Assembly (NCBI GenBank): GCA_003049465.1
Contig: PYSS01000018.1
Location: 343,836 to 407,835, forward strand
DNA length: 64,000 bases
From: Magnaporthiopsis rhizophila
Taxonomy: Eukaryota; Ascomycota; Sordariomycetes; Magnaporthales; Magnaporthaceae
Direction: 5' to 3'
The notes under the pieces are model-generated. The model made no database searches. It was not told the origin of the DNA and saw nothing but the letters and a program-made list of their open reading frames with translations. Shown here one piece after another: positions 23,096 through 32,456 of the stretch. Each line of letters opens with the position of its first letter. Position 1 is the first letter of the stretch. The translations under genes were made by a program, and so were the position numbers.

Positions 23096-23278
23096 GGCCT
23101 CGGCATCAGTCAACCTAAGTTAGCTCCAAGATAACCTTTTGGGCAAGTAGTACAAGTAATACAGACAACTGTTCTACCAGACCCCAAATCACGTGCAGGG
23201 CGACCCTGCAACCCAGTTACTGCTCAACACCGCCCCTAGGTGCCCTACCTTAGGAGCAGAAGGCCTGTGATTGTAACA
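23096..23278 (+). mobile_element. truncated second copy of the same LTR (3' part)
   Basis: From GGCCTCGGCATCAGTCAACC to GATTGTAACA this matches 22690-22864 over its whole length, with a few insertions. The differences include GG to AA (CCCGGACC versus CCCAAATC) and C to T (CCCTAGG versus CTTAGG), the transitions produced by repeat-induced point mutation. The 5' half of the LTR is missing and no flanking duplication is seen. Confidence 0.8.
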
Positions 23279-24877
23279 ACTTTCTGCAGCCCCCCTTAAA
23301 AATGCGCGGTCTCCTGATATAAGGCCCAAATTTTTTCCGAGCTGCAAAAAAATCGTCAGCAGCTTACCTGCGAAAATCCGGGCAAATAAATCTAAATTTT
23401 GATAAAACTGACATAGGAAATAATCTGCATTTAAATTTTACAAACAACTCTTTTTTTCTTACTACCTTTGCTTATTTTTGGTCTAAACATCGTGGGTTGA
23501 AAGTTGCAAGTCTTTTTCCCACAAGCTTGTGGTTCCAATGATTTTTTTGAAGATCATGCTACCCCACCCCCACACCCGCCAAGACAGATGCGCCAGTTTC
23601 TGCTTTGCCATACAAACCGGGCCTGCCAAGACTTTGTCAAGACGTGCTTGCCAAGACAATAGGGCTTGCTGGACCTTTCGGAACGTGCAGCGGCTCGCGG
23701 GTAGGGGACATGATCCCGGCCCGGGAAAAGCGTGCGTTAGGCTTCTTGCTTATGAAGCCTGAAAGGTCAGGCTCCCAACCTCCATTTTGGGAAGCTGAAA
23801 GGTGCCTTTAGGAGATTATTAATCCACGTCGATGATTCCGAGACGAGGCCTTTGCACGGGTATATAAATTAGAACCTTCCGAGCTTTGCTGGGCATTTCA
23901 CGGAAGGGAGGTTCACGCTTCCTTCCATCAACTCTTTCCTTTTCCTTTTAATTGAAAACACTGCTGCTTTTCGCTTTGCTTAGCAGAATTCGATGTTAGG
24001 CGCCAAAAGCGAGTAGCTGCCGGGTAGGTACGTAAGTAGAGAGGCAGAATGTCGCGAGAATGCTTGTTCCTTAAATGGCTTCGAACCAAGTGTGTTCTTC
24101 TAACGCTTGCGCGTCCGCCTTGGCTCTGCCAAATTACCAAGCGCGCTGCCAACGATGAACTTGGATTTACAGACCTGCCCTGCTTATACGAACATCTTCG
24201 AGTGGCAACTGCCGGCGATGAGGGCCGGGCCAGCCTTGCGGGCTCCACCGCACGTTTGGCCTTCGTGCGGTAGCGGATGGGAATTAGGGGGGCGGATTGC
24301 GCCCGAGCCCGAATGTCGATATGCCGGGTCGGGGCGGGGCCTAAAGGCGGGATACCTGAGGAGATCCATCTCCTTTCCTTCAATCACGACCCCTTAAGTG
24401 GTCGGCTGTTCACCAAGATCGGCGACGTGGACTTTGCTCGTTCTTTCTATTGGGTCGAATAAGTGCGGCCGTTTTTGGCCTGTTTTAATGCCGAAGCGAG
24501 AGGGCGCCGGCGCCGGTGACGCGGCGGACTCCGACGCTGTGTCACTGGGACCCGGGACCAGCGATGCATGGGCTATTTATCATCGTGGCTTGCACTAGTA
24601 TGTATTTATGCCAAGCGGAAACGACGCAATCGGAACAGGCAGGGAGGGGCGAGAGTTGAAATTGGGAGCATACCAGGGTTAGGGTCTGAATCCACAGGCA
24701 AGTTACCTAAGCCGACTCCCAGCCAATCACGATGACGCTTTTGTCAAGCAATTCCAACAGCTTCCAATGCGGGAGCGTTGTGGACATGCCCGCGGGACCT
24801 ACGACGACGACGACCGACATCAATTGAGCCGAGCCGAAGCGCCCCTCCTCCACCCCCTCGGATCGCCAAACTCTAGA
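23279..24877. other. AT-rich stretch then promoter of the complex I gene
   Basis: The first about 200 bp are AT-rich and resemble mutated transposon sequence. The rest has no convincing gene. Confidence 0.4.
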
Positions 24878-25972
24878 ATGGCGAGCAAGCTGTCGCCCCT
24901 CTTCCGGACTGCCGCACGGTCGGCGTGCCGCCGCGCATCGCAGCAGTCGCAGCCCCAGACCCGAGCCATATCCTCGACGGCGGCAAGGCCAAGCGACAGC
25001 CTCATGGTCGTACGTTCTCTCCCGAAACCTGCAACTCGATGCCCCACTGCCCAGCCAGCCCGCCCCAACACGCCACTGTGGAAGCCGGCCAGAACCAGCT
25101 CCCACGGGCCCGATTGGCTAGGCGAGAGGGAGCGAGAGAGTGAGAGGGGAGGTTCACCCGCATCTAAGTAGACTGACATCGCACGTGCACAGCACCGCAA
25201 CACGCCAGACAACAACCCGGACATTCCGTTCAAGTTCAGCAAGGACAACGAAAAGGTCATCGCCGAGATCCTGAAGCGCTACCCGCCGCAGTACAAGAAG
25301 GCGGCCGTCATGCCGCTGCTCGACATCGGGCAGCGGCAGCACGGCTTCACCAGCATCAGCGTCATGAACGAGGTGGCGCGCCTGCTCGAGATGCCGCCTA
25401 TGCGCGTCTACGAGGTGGCATCGTTTTATACCATGTACAACCGGACCCCGGTCGGCAAGTTTTTTGTGCAGGCCTGCACGACGGTGTGTTTTTTTTTTTT
25501 TTTTTTTTTTCTCACCCCTCCTATTTTATCCCCATGTCTTGCCCCCGACTTGCCAAATCCACGACAGAAAACCCAGCAAATCTGACCCCTGGCGCAATAA
25601 AAGACACCCTGCCAACTCGGCGGCTGCGGCTCCGACGTCATCGTCAAGGCCATCCGCGACCACCTGGGCATCGAGCAGGGCCAGACGACAAAGGACGGGC
25701 TCTTCACCTTCATCGAGGTCGAGTGCCTCGGCGCCTGCGTCAACGCCCCCATGATCCAGATCAACGACGACTACTACGAGGACCTGACCCCGGACTCGGT
25801 CAGGTCGCTCCTGACCGCGCTCAAGGAATCGGCGACGGCCGGCGGCGGCAGCAAGAAGCCTGTGCCCAAGCCTGGGCCCCTGTCCGGCCGCGACACGTGC
25901 GAGAACAGCGCCGGCCTGACCAACCTGACGAGCCAGCCGTGGGGCATCGAGACGACGAGGAAAGACCTGTAG
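24878..25972 (+). CDS. nuo-24: NADH:ubiquinone oxidoreductase 24-kDa subunit, mitochondrial (NDUFV2 type)
   Basis: This subunit holds the N1a [2Fe-2S] cluster in the NADH-oxidising arm of respiratory complex I. Three exons, 24878-25009, 25193-25483 and 25604-25972, give 263 residues, the normal length. The first exon is a mitochondrial targeting peptide, rich in Arg, Ser and Ala (MASKLSPLFRTAARSACRRA). The thioredoxin-like domain carries all four cluster ligands: CTTTPC (formed across intron 2) and FIEVECLGACVNAPMIQIN. The C-terminus ends with a Gly/Lys/Pro linker. Intron 2 starts with a weak GTGTGT donor followed by about 20 T, and uses an AAAAG acceptor; this is the only junction that restores TTTPCQLGGCGSD. 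Confidence 0.96.
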
Positions 25973-26480
25973 GACGAAAAAGGTGGACGGGACGTTGAGT
26001 TGGATTGGATGCCAAAGGTTCCCTAACGCCTAGGTTGGGATGGGTGGCACCAAGGCTGTGTCCTTGACAATGGCCTGGGAGGGGTTCCAGTAGTGTACAT
26101 ACAACGCGTATTGTGGAAATCAATGCGCAGATGAGTGGATGAATGCGAACTGACCATTCCAACTGGTGACTGTCTATGGCTGTTTTGATGACACGCATAC
26201 GGACCCTAGACGCAGGCATGCTGTTTCCTAACAAAGTGTGATCCTATCAAACCGTACCATACATCGGAAGAAATTGCCATTCAAACTGTATCTGAAATTG
26301 ATCGTCACACGTCCAACGTGATGACCACTAGAAACCTGGGTAAACTATAACGAGTCATGGCTCTGATTTTTCAGTTATCGCAACGACTGGCGTGTACACA
26401 AGTGTCCATTCTTTTCAGACTCCAAACTTTCAACTTCCTGTGCAGATCTACTCCCGGCAGCCAACAACATCCCTTCGTCA
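25973..26480. other. convergent 3' flanks, no gene
   Basis: This lies between the convergent complex I and kelch genes. No gene or clear repeat is seen. Confidence 0.5.
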
Positions 26481-28397
26481 TCAGCCCCTGGCCCGCTCGC
26501 CGAGCCTCAGGATCCAGCCGTCGCCCTGCTTCTTGCCACCCGGGCCCACGCCGCCCCAGATCACGACGGCGTTCTCGTCGTGGTCGACCGAGGTAGCGAT
26601 GTAGCCGCGAGGTCCGGGCCCCTCGGCGGCGCTTGGGTCGTCCTCATCATATGCGGTCGTCTCGACGCGGTACCAGCGGCCCTCGCCCGTCTTGCGCCTG
26701 AAGACGGTCAGGACCGCGTCCGTGACGCTGGCCATGCTCATGCCGAGCGAGGGGACCTGGAAAGCCCAGATGTCGTCCCAGTACTGCTTGTCGCCGCCCT
26801 CGCCCAACATGAGGAGGAGGTACTCGCGGCCACCGCCAGTGGTGACGGCGCAGAGGCTGTGGCCGCTCCGCGCGGGGGGCCAGGGGTGCCGGTCGACGAG
26901 CGACTTGGCCGCGCCCTCCTGCTCATCGGCCACCGACACGCCCGGCGCCTCCTCGGCCAGCGTCTTCCAGCCGCCGTCGCGGGCCGTGACGTTGACCTCT
27001 TCGCCGACGGCGCTGACGTCGTCAAAGGTGTCGAGACCCAGCTCCAGGAAGTCGATGCGACCGCCCTGGGGCTGGCCCGCGGCATCGGCACCGCCAAAGC
27101 GGTAGAGGCGCGACTTGCTGATGCACACGGCGGACCCCTGCCTACCGGGGCCGGGCGCATCGGGGAGCTGTTGCCAGACGCGGGTGCGAACGTCAAAGGC
27201 CCATGTCTCGGTGCTAAGCGAGCCATCGGCCAGGCGGCCGCCGTGCACAAACAGGGTGCCGTAGCCGTCCGACTCCTCGTCGGTCGCGTGCGCGGCAATG
27301 TTGCCGACGACAGGCGCCTGGGGGATGCCCACCTCTGCGCGGTCGCCCTCGGCCCACTCGCGCCAGCCGGCCGCCTTGTTGGCACCGCGCAGGTTCTTGC
27401 GGTTCGTCCCGTGGCCCGGCTGGCCCGGCCGGTCGGTGGCGGCGCAGCAGTGGCCGCTTCGGGCGGCGGGGAAGGCCTGGCGGGAGGCGGCGGGCGCGAG
27501 GGTAAGGGGCGCCGGTAGGGTCGCGGGTCTGGGATCGAGGGCGGCCCAGGTGTGGGTGCGAGCGTCAAACGCCCAGACGCGGCCGCGCTCTTCGAGGGGC
27601 GGGGCCGTCTGCGGGTCCGGACCAGGCTGGCGGCCACCAAAGACGAGCACTCGGCTGCCGATGACGGCCGAGGCGTGGCCGACGCGCGGCGGCGGGACTT
27701 TGTGGGAGGCCAACGAGGGCAACGCCGCGCCCTTTCCCTTGTCTTTGCGGGCGGCTGCCGTGGCATCGTCCTCCTCGTCGCTGTCTGAATCATCTTCCTC
27801 ACTGCTGGACTCCTCCTCCTCGCTGGGTTCCTCTTCCTCTTCGGGCGGGGCTGGCGCGCGCCCCGCAGGGCTTGGCTCCCTGATGATAGGGACGTTGGGA
27901 GCGTCGCCGAGTGGTATTTCGGTCAGACCCTTATTCATGCCGGAGCTGGGGGTCGTCGCGACACCCTCCTCCTGGGGCGCGTGCTCGACGGACTGGGGTG
28001 CGGGCTTGGGCTTGATGGCGTAGCAATCGGCGCCGGCGAAGCCCTGGGGGAGGGAGACGGCGTAGACGTCGTTGTCGACAGGCTGGCGGACGCGGCCGTC
28101 ACCGCCGAAGATGTAGGCGGTTCCGGCGACTACATCGACGGTGTGGGACGAGCGGGGGAGGGGCGGAAGCGAGATGCGCTCCCAGGTACCCTTGAGGGCA
28201 TCACTCGAGGGTTTGCCTTTGCCCCTCCCGAGCGAGGGCATGGCGGGCATTGAGGGCATTGTGGGCATTGATGGCATCGACGGCATCGACGGCATATTGA
28301 CCGAGGGCATGCTGACACTCGGCATTTTTTGTAGAGACTGGGGAAGGGATTGCAGCCGCTCGGTAGTGCGGCGCTTGAGGGTAGTAAAGGTCTCCAT
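26481..28397 (-). CDS. kelch-repeat beta-propeller protein with Met-Pro-Ser repeats
   Basis: The 638-residue product starts METFTTLKRRTTERLQSLPQ; the frame is also open upstream to 28508, but that part lacks the composition of the rest. Residues about 20-50 are a run of MPS/MPT triplets (MPSMPSMPSMPTMPSMPAMP). Then come kelch strands with the expected GG pairs: AGTAYIFGGDGRV, GSRVLVFGGRQPGPD, GTLFVHGGRLADGS, SRLYRFGGADAAG, EYLLLMLGEGGDKQY and ENAVVIWGGVGPGG, consistent with a six- or seven-bladed propeller. A highly acidic Glu/Ser/Asp linker (about residues 195-225) interrupts blades 1 and 2. There is no signal peptide. Kelch propellers act as binding platforms; the partner is unknown. The MPS run probably forms an extended N-terminal arm. 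Confidence 0.88.
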   Translation of the reverse strand: METFTTLKRRTTERLQSLPQSLQKMPSVSMPSVNMPSMPSMPSMPTMPSMPAMPSLGRGKGKPSSDALKGTWERISLPPLPRSSHTVDVVAGTAYIFGGDGRVRQPVDNDVYAVSLPQGFAGADCYAIKPKPAPQSVEHAPQEEGVATTPSSGMNKGLTEIPLGDAPNVPIIREPSPAGRAPAPPEEEEEPSEEEESSSEEDDSDSDEEDDATAAARKDKGKGAALPSLASHKVPPPRVGHASAVIGSRVLVFGGRQPGPDPQTAPPLEERGRVWAFDARTHTWAALDPRPATLPAPLTLAPAASRQAFPAARSGHCCAATDRPGQPGHGTNRKNLRGANKAAGWREWAEGDRAEVGIPQAPVVGNIAAHATDEESDGYGTLFVHGGRLADGSLSTETWAFDVRTRVWQQLPDAPGPGRQGSAVCISKSRLYRFGGADAAGQPQGGRIDFLELGLDTFDDVSAVGEEVNVTARDGGWKTLAEEAPGVSVADEQEGAAKSLVDRHPWPPARSGHSLCAVTTGGGREYLLLMLGEGGDKQYWDDIWAFQVPSLGMSMASVTDAVLTVFRRKTGEGRWYRVETTAYDEDDPSAAEGPGPRGYIATSVDHDENAVVIWGGVGPGGKKQGDGWILRLGERARG

Positions 28398-31300
28398 GGC
28401 TGCCGTGTTTTTCCTGCAGTAGAAGATGTTAGAAAGAGTAAGAGGTAGACGCCGATGGAAGCCTGATGGTGATGGAAAAGGCTGACACGGGCTGGAATGG
28501 AACGACACGAGCTGTGCCCGATGAGGAGATGGTGACGTACGTCTTCAACGGCGGGGCTCGTGCGCTCTTTGGCAAGGTCACAACGGTGCGACCAGATTGA
28601 ACAGCAATTGAGTGGGAGTGGCAATTGAATACAGGTATGTACGTCTAGAATATTGAGATGTCGAGAAAAGGAGTGTGAACAGGAAGACCAGGACTAAATC
28701 ATCCGACTGTGCCGGGGAATCCTGCCATTAGCACCAGCGCCGGCACCCGACAGGCGGAATCCAATCAACCCATCAGCTGAAGTCGTGGGCTGGAAGCGTC
28801 GAAGCTCCAGCTCGGATTTCGATGCTTCCCCGCACTGGAGGCTCCCCCAATTGGTGGGTGGGATGGAACCGTGTGCGAGCCGTTGTCGAGGCACGGACCG
28901 GTGGCGCACCAAGGGCTTGGACCGGGCTGACTTGTGACAGAGTGCTGACAGCGGGAAACAGAAAAATCGGTTCCTGGCGTGCGCACGCTCAACTCTTGAC
29001 TGTGGACTGTTGGATCAATGGTTTGCATCGAATCACACTACAGGACTGAAGACCGATTGATTTTTGACTGTCGTACCTGTGACTGATTTTGCCCGACGCG
29101 CATTGAAGCCCAGCACCGCCTCGTCCGGCTCCTTTGCTGCGCCGATTACATAACCACCCCCTTACCCTGTAAGTTTCGCAATACGTCTTTCCCACTTCAA
29201 ATCGATAAATGCCTGGAAAAATCATCAAGATAGCTTTTGACAAACTGGAAAAAAAAAAAAAAAAAAAAAAAAAAAACAGCGAAAAATCACAGCAAGCAAG
29301 CAAAGCCTTTGTCGAAGTAAAACCACTAAATATTGCTGCTTAAAAAGCTTTGTCGTGAGGTTTTCTAGGTGGTTTGAATCCATTGGGAAAATCACAGGGG
29401 TAAGGGTGTGCCTAGGTAGGCACCTGGCCGCGCCAGAGAAGAGAAGGTGCATAACAGGAAGGGGTACCCATCAGGGGCCGAGTAGAGGGGGCTGGTGCCT
29501 GCTTCGTTCGTAGATGCGGACGCGGGTGTGTGTGAAGCAAGTACATCAAGACGGTCCTGCCCGGTCTGCCTCTCCCAACCTACCTACCGGGTAGCCGACA
29601 CGTGCGAACATGCAACGGTAAACTGGAAGTTGAGGAAATCAGCCCTTTCCAGTACTGTGGATGCCGGGCCAAGCAACTGAGGTTTTTTTTTTACCGGCTG
29701 GGGCAGGTGTTATAGCTCCCGTAGTTGCTCAGCCATCGGGAATACAAGACGTTCAGCCACCATGAAGACACAAGATAATTTCCGGGTGACTTAGGTTGGG
29801 AGTGCCATCCATCCATTAGCAGTCGACCTTCGTGGAATAGATGGAGGCCTGCCCACTGGGGTCGAGGCGGTGCTTCCTGTCTGTTTGGCATCTTGGGTGG
29901 TCGAGTGTACTCGTCCTTGCCTGTTGATGTATCTAGTTCCGGAAGCCACGAGGCGGCAATGCGTGCATATTTCTCCTTCTGTATCCGAATCTGCTGCGCA
30001 GCCGGGCTGGCATTCGGGTTCGGAAGGAGGTCGCCTGGCACGACGTGCCCTATACCTTCCAATGGTGTTAGGTCAACGCGCCTTCCGAAGCCCTTGGACC
30101 AAATCATGGGAGAGGAGTGCATCGGGATCTGGAAAGAGCTGGGCGGCATGGCGAGGCGAACGGGGACCGGCTTCCATCAACGGCACCACACGCTCTTGCC
30201 TCCTGCTTCATTCATCTGTAGATATGTGAAGGAACGGCCCTTGATGGTCTTTCCAAATGTCCAAAGAAAATTGCTGTCCACTTGCTCTCCGCTGGCTACA
30301 AATTCCTTTCCTTCTCCCGCCCTGTGGTCACCGTTGTTCTCAACTCGACACTCCATCAACAAACCCGTCCCGACCTCCTCTCTCGTTCTCCCAGCATCGC
30401 CGCCGTCCCAGTTCTTCATTCGGCCTCGCCCAATCTTCCTAGCTTTCCCTCTCCCGTGCGTTCACCACCGTCACTCTAACCTGCCTCTGACTGCTCTCGC
30501 GCTCTCTCAGCTCCGCAAGGCGCCATCCCCTTCCTGTGCTCGATCCCCAGAACCCAACCCTGGGTTGACCTGATCCCCCTAACCCCTATTGCTGCTACTT
30601 CTACCGGTCTTGCCATCGCCTCAACTGTAGTCCTTGCCGCTTGGCTGGACAGTTCCCCTGTGTTCCCCATCTTCCAGTCCCCGCTCTTCGCTCCGCGTCC
30701 ACAGCCATCAAGTTGCCACTGGCGGCATCATCTCAGAAGATATGGGAGGCGCTGCTGACCCATCGCCGAGCTCCAGCCAGAGTGACCCCCGGCTGAAGCC
30801 GACTCGGGCGGCAGTGTTTCATCATCGATGACTTCTCAATCCAAAGGTAGGACTCTCTCGATGATCCCGCCGGATCCCCAGTGAAGATATTGCTAATTTA
30901 CCAAGCGTGAGCTATATTCCTCACAGCTTACGCAACGACGAAACCAATATATCGTGTTTCTGAGGGGAGAAGGAGGAGAGAGAGTCGGGTGTTTTTTTCC
31001 TCCCTGGGGGGGTTTTTATACCGCACCTACTTAGCTTACACGCGACGTTCGCATGGGCTAACAACAAAAAAAACCTACGAACTTTTTAGGTCCGTCCTCG
31101 CCACGGTTGCCAGTCAACCTTTGGCGCCATCGAGCTCCCTCTCCCCAGCCCCGCGCCATCGAAATGACGACCTGATGTTCCGACATCCGAAGCTTCGCAA
31201 AAGCCAAACACCACAGAGGGCACACACAACCAGCCGGATGAGCAAAAGACAGATGATTCGAGCATGGGCCGAGACTGTGCTGCTGTAGTGGGTGGCGTGG

Positions 31301-31628
31301 GGGTCAGGGTGGCATCTTGGGTTCGGTGGCTTAGAAAAACTGTATCTGTTCCATGGTCATCGAGACGCCCAAGAATAAAGTGTGCCCATCTCTTGCACGT
31401 CATGACCTGTTCTTAATCCACAGCTGCGCTTAGCCTTGTGGATGAACTGTGATGCTCATCCGCAAGACTCGCGATCAGTGCTTGACGGTAGGTTGTTGTG
31501 ATGGAAGCCAAGTTCAGCCTTGTAGGGCGAAGAGTCAGGGGGCTGACTGTGGGTCAAACCCAAGTTGGCCGGATCCACGATGAATCCTTGCACCATAGTC
31601 AGGCTGATTGTATGGAATTTTCATCATT
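28398..31628. other. intergenic, homopolymer and pyrimidine-rich leader-like sequence
   Basis: It contains a 28-nt poly(A) run at 29249-29276. A CT-rich stretch at 30250-30700 is like a long fungal 5' leader but leads to no convincing plus-strand gene. A possible spliced frame (ATG near 30829 joined across a short intron to a frame ending at 31288) lacks bias and motifs. A structured non-coding RNA near 30830-30960 cannot be excluded from sequence alone. Confidence 0.35.
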
Positions 31629-31700
31629 GGCCCTGTGGCCTAATGGTAAGGCGTTGCTTTCCGGTGGCAAAGATTTTGGGTTCGAGTCCCAACGGGGTCG
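31629..31700 (+). tRNA. tRNA-Arg(CCG)
   Basis: The 72 bases fold into a full cloverleaf without intron: acceptor stem GGCCCTG/CGGGGTC with discriminator G; D stem GCCT/AGGC with the GG-containing loop AATGGTA; anticodon stem TTGCT/GGCAA with loop TTCCGGT (anticodon CCG, reads the Arg codon CGG); variable loop AGATT; T stem TTGGG/CCCAA with loop TTCGAGT. The TTCGAGTCC B-box and TGGCCTAATGG A-box are in place. A T5 run at 31712-31716 is a suitable RNA polymerase III terminator. CGG is a plausible codon in GC-rich genes like those here. Confidence 0.95.
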
Positions 31701-31841
31701 GTTGACACAGATTTTTGCATACCTATTATTTGTTGGTATTGACAGAGCTTTCCCCCCTTCCATCTATCCATTGTCCCACCCTGTTTTCCCCTTATTGAAT
31801 CTTGATGGAATGTTTCCGTGCCGACGAATGCGATCGTCGTC

Positions 31842-32374
31842 TCACTCCAAGATGGAGTCCTCGACGCAGTGGTCCGGCCGCTTGCACAAGATGCCAAACG
31901 TGAATGCAACATGCAGTCCTGCTGCCGCAGCATGCCCTCCCGTCCCGGCTGCCGGCGCAGCCCGGCACTCCCAATTGTTGACGTGCTTGCAGCATCGCGC
32001 CACCAGCTGCTCTCGCAGGCCGAGGGCGCAGACGGCGCCGCCCGGGGCTGTGCTGTTGTCGCTTGGCCCCCAGCTGGTTTTGATGGTTTGTTAGTGCGGG
32101 CCCTGTTGTCGTCTAGCTGCTGCTTTTTTTTTTCCTTTTTTTTTTTCCCCAAGGCTGGGATGTGTGGGTCGATGATATGCCGGGAGAGAGAAGAAAACGG
32201 AAACAGAGCAACTCACGAGCCGAGAAAGATGTAGTGCGAATTGCGCCCAATCAGCTCGCAGCGGCTGTTTCCACGGCTCGTCTCGTCGGCAGGACTCCCC
32301 TTGTCGAGAACGACGGCGGCGTCATTCAGTACCAGGCAGGCGGCGAGAGTGCACAATATGCTTAGATGGCGCAT
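31842..32374 (-). CDS. small secreted cysteine-rich protein
   Basis: Two exons on the minus strand, 32217-32374 and 31842-32073, separated by a 143-nt intron (GTGAGT...CATCAAAACCAG), give a clean 129-residue product. Phase closes exactly (158 + 232 nt). Residues 1-20 (MRHLSILCTLAACLVLNDAA) are a signal peptide. The mature part has seven cysteines in the order C...C...CC...C...C..C, an N-glycosylation site (NST) and an Ala/Gly-rich segment near the C-terminus, which ends KRPDHCVEDSILE. It is not a hydrophobin, whose eight-cysteine order differs. I do not recognise the family; size, secretion and cysteines would fit an effector-like or surface protein. The exons are too short to stand out as single frames, and a plus-strand frame (31818-32234) overlaps them but has no bias. 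Confidence 0.72.
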
Positions 32375-32420
32375 TTTGCTTTCACGAGATGAAAATCATA
32401 ATCGGGCGGAGTGAAGAACT

Positions 32421-32456
<36 letters not shown>

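Noticed and set aside
26580..27518. Long plus-strand frames opposite the kelch gene
   Set aside because: Shadow frames; the minus-strand kelch strands are clear.
30829..31288. Possible spliced plus-strand gene (ATG at about 30829, short intron, frame to 31288)
   Set aside because: Sequence after the intron has no codon bias, contains runs of T and A and shows no domain.
31818..32234. 138-codon plus-strand frame
   Set aside because: Overlaps the spliced minus-strand secreted protein, which has an exact phase and a signal peptide; the plus frame has neither.
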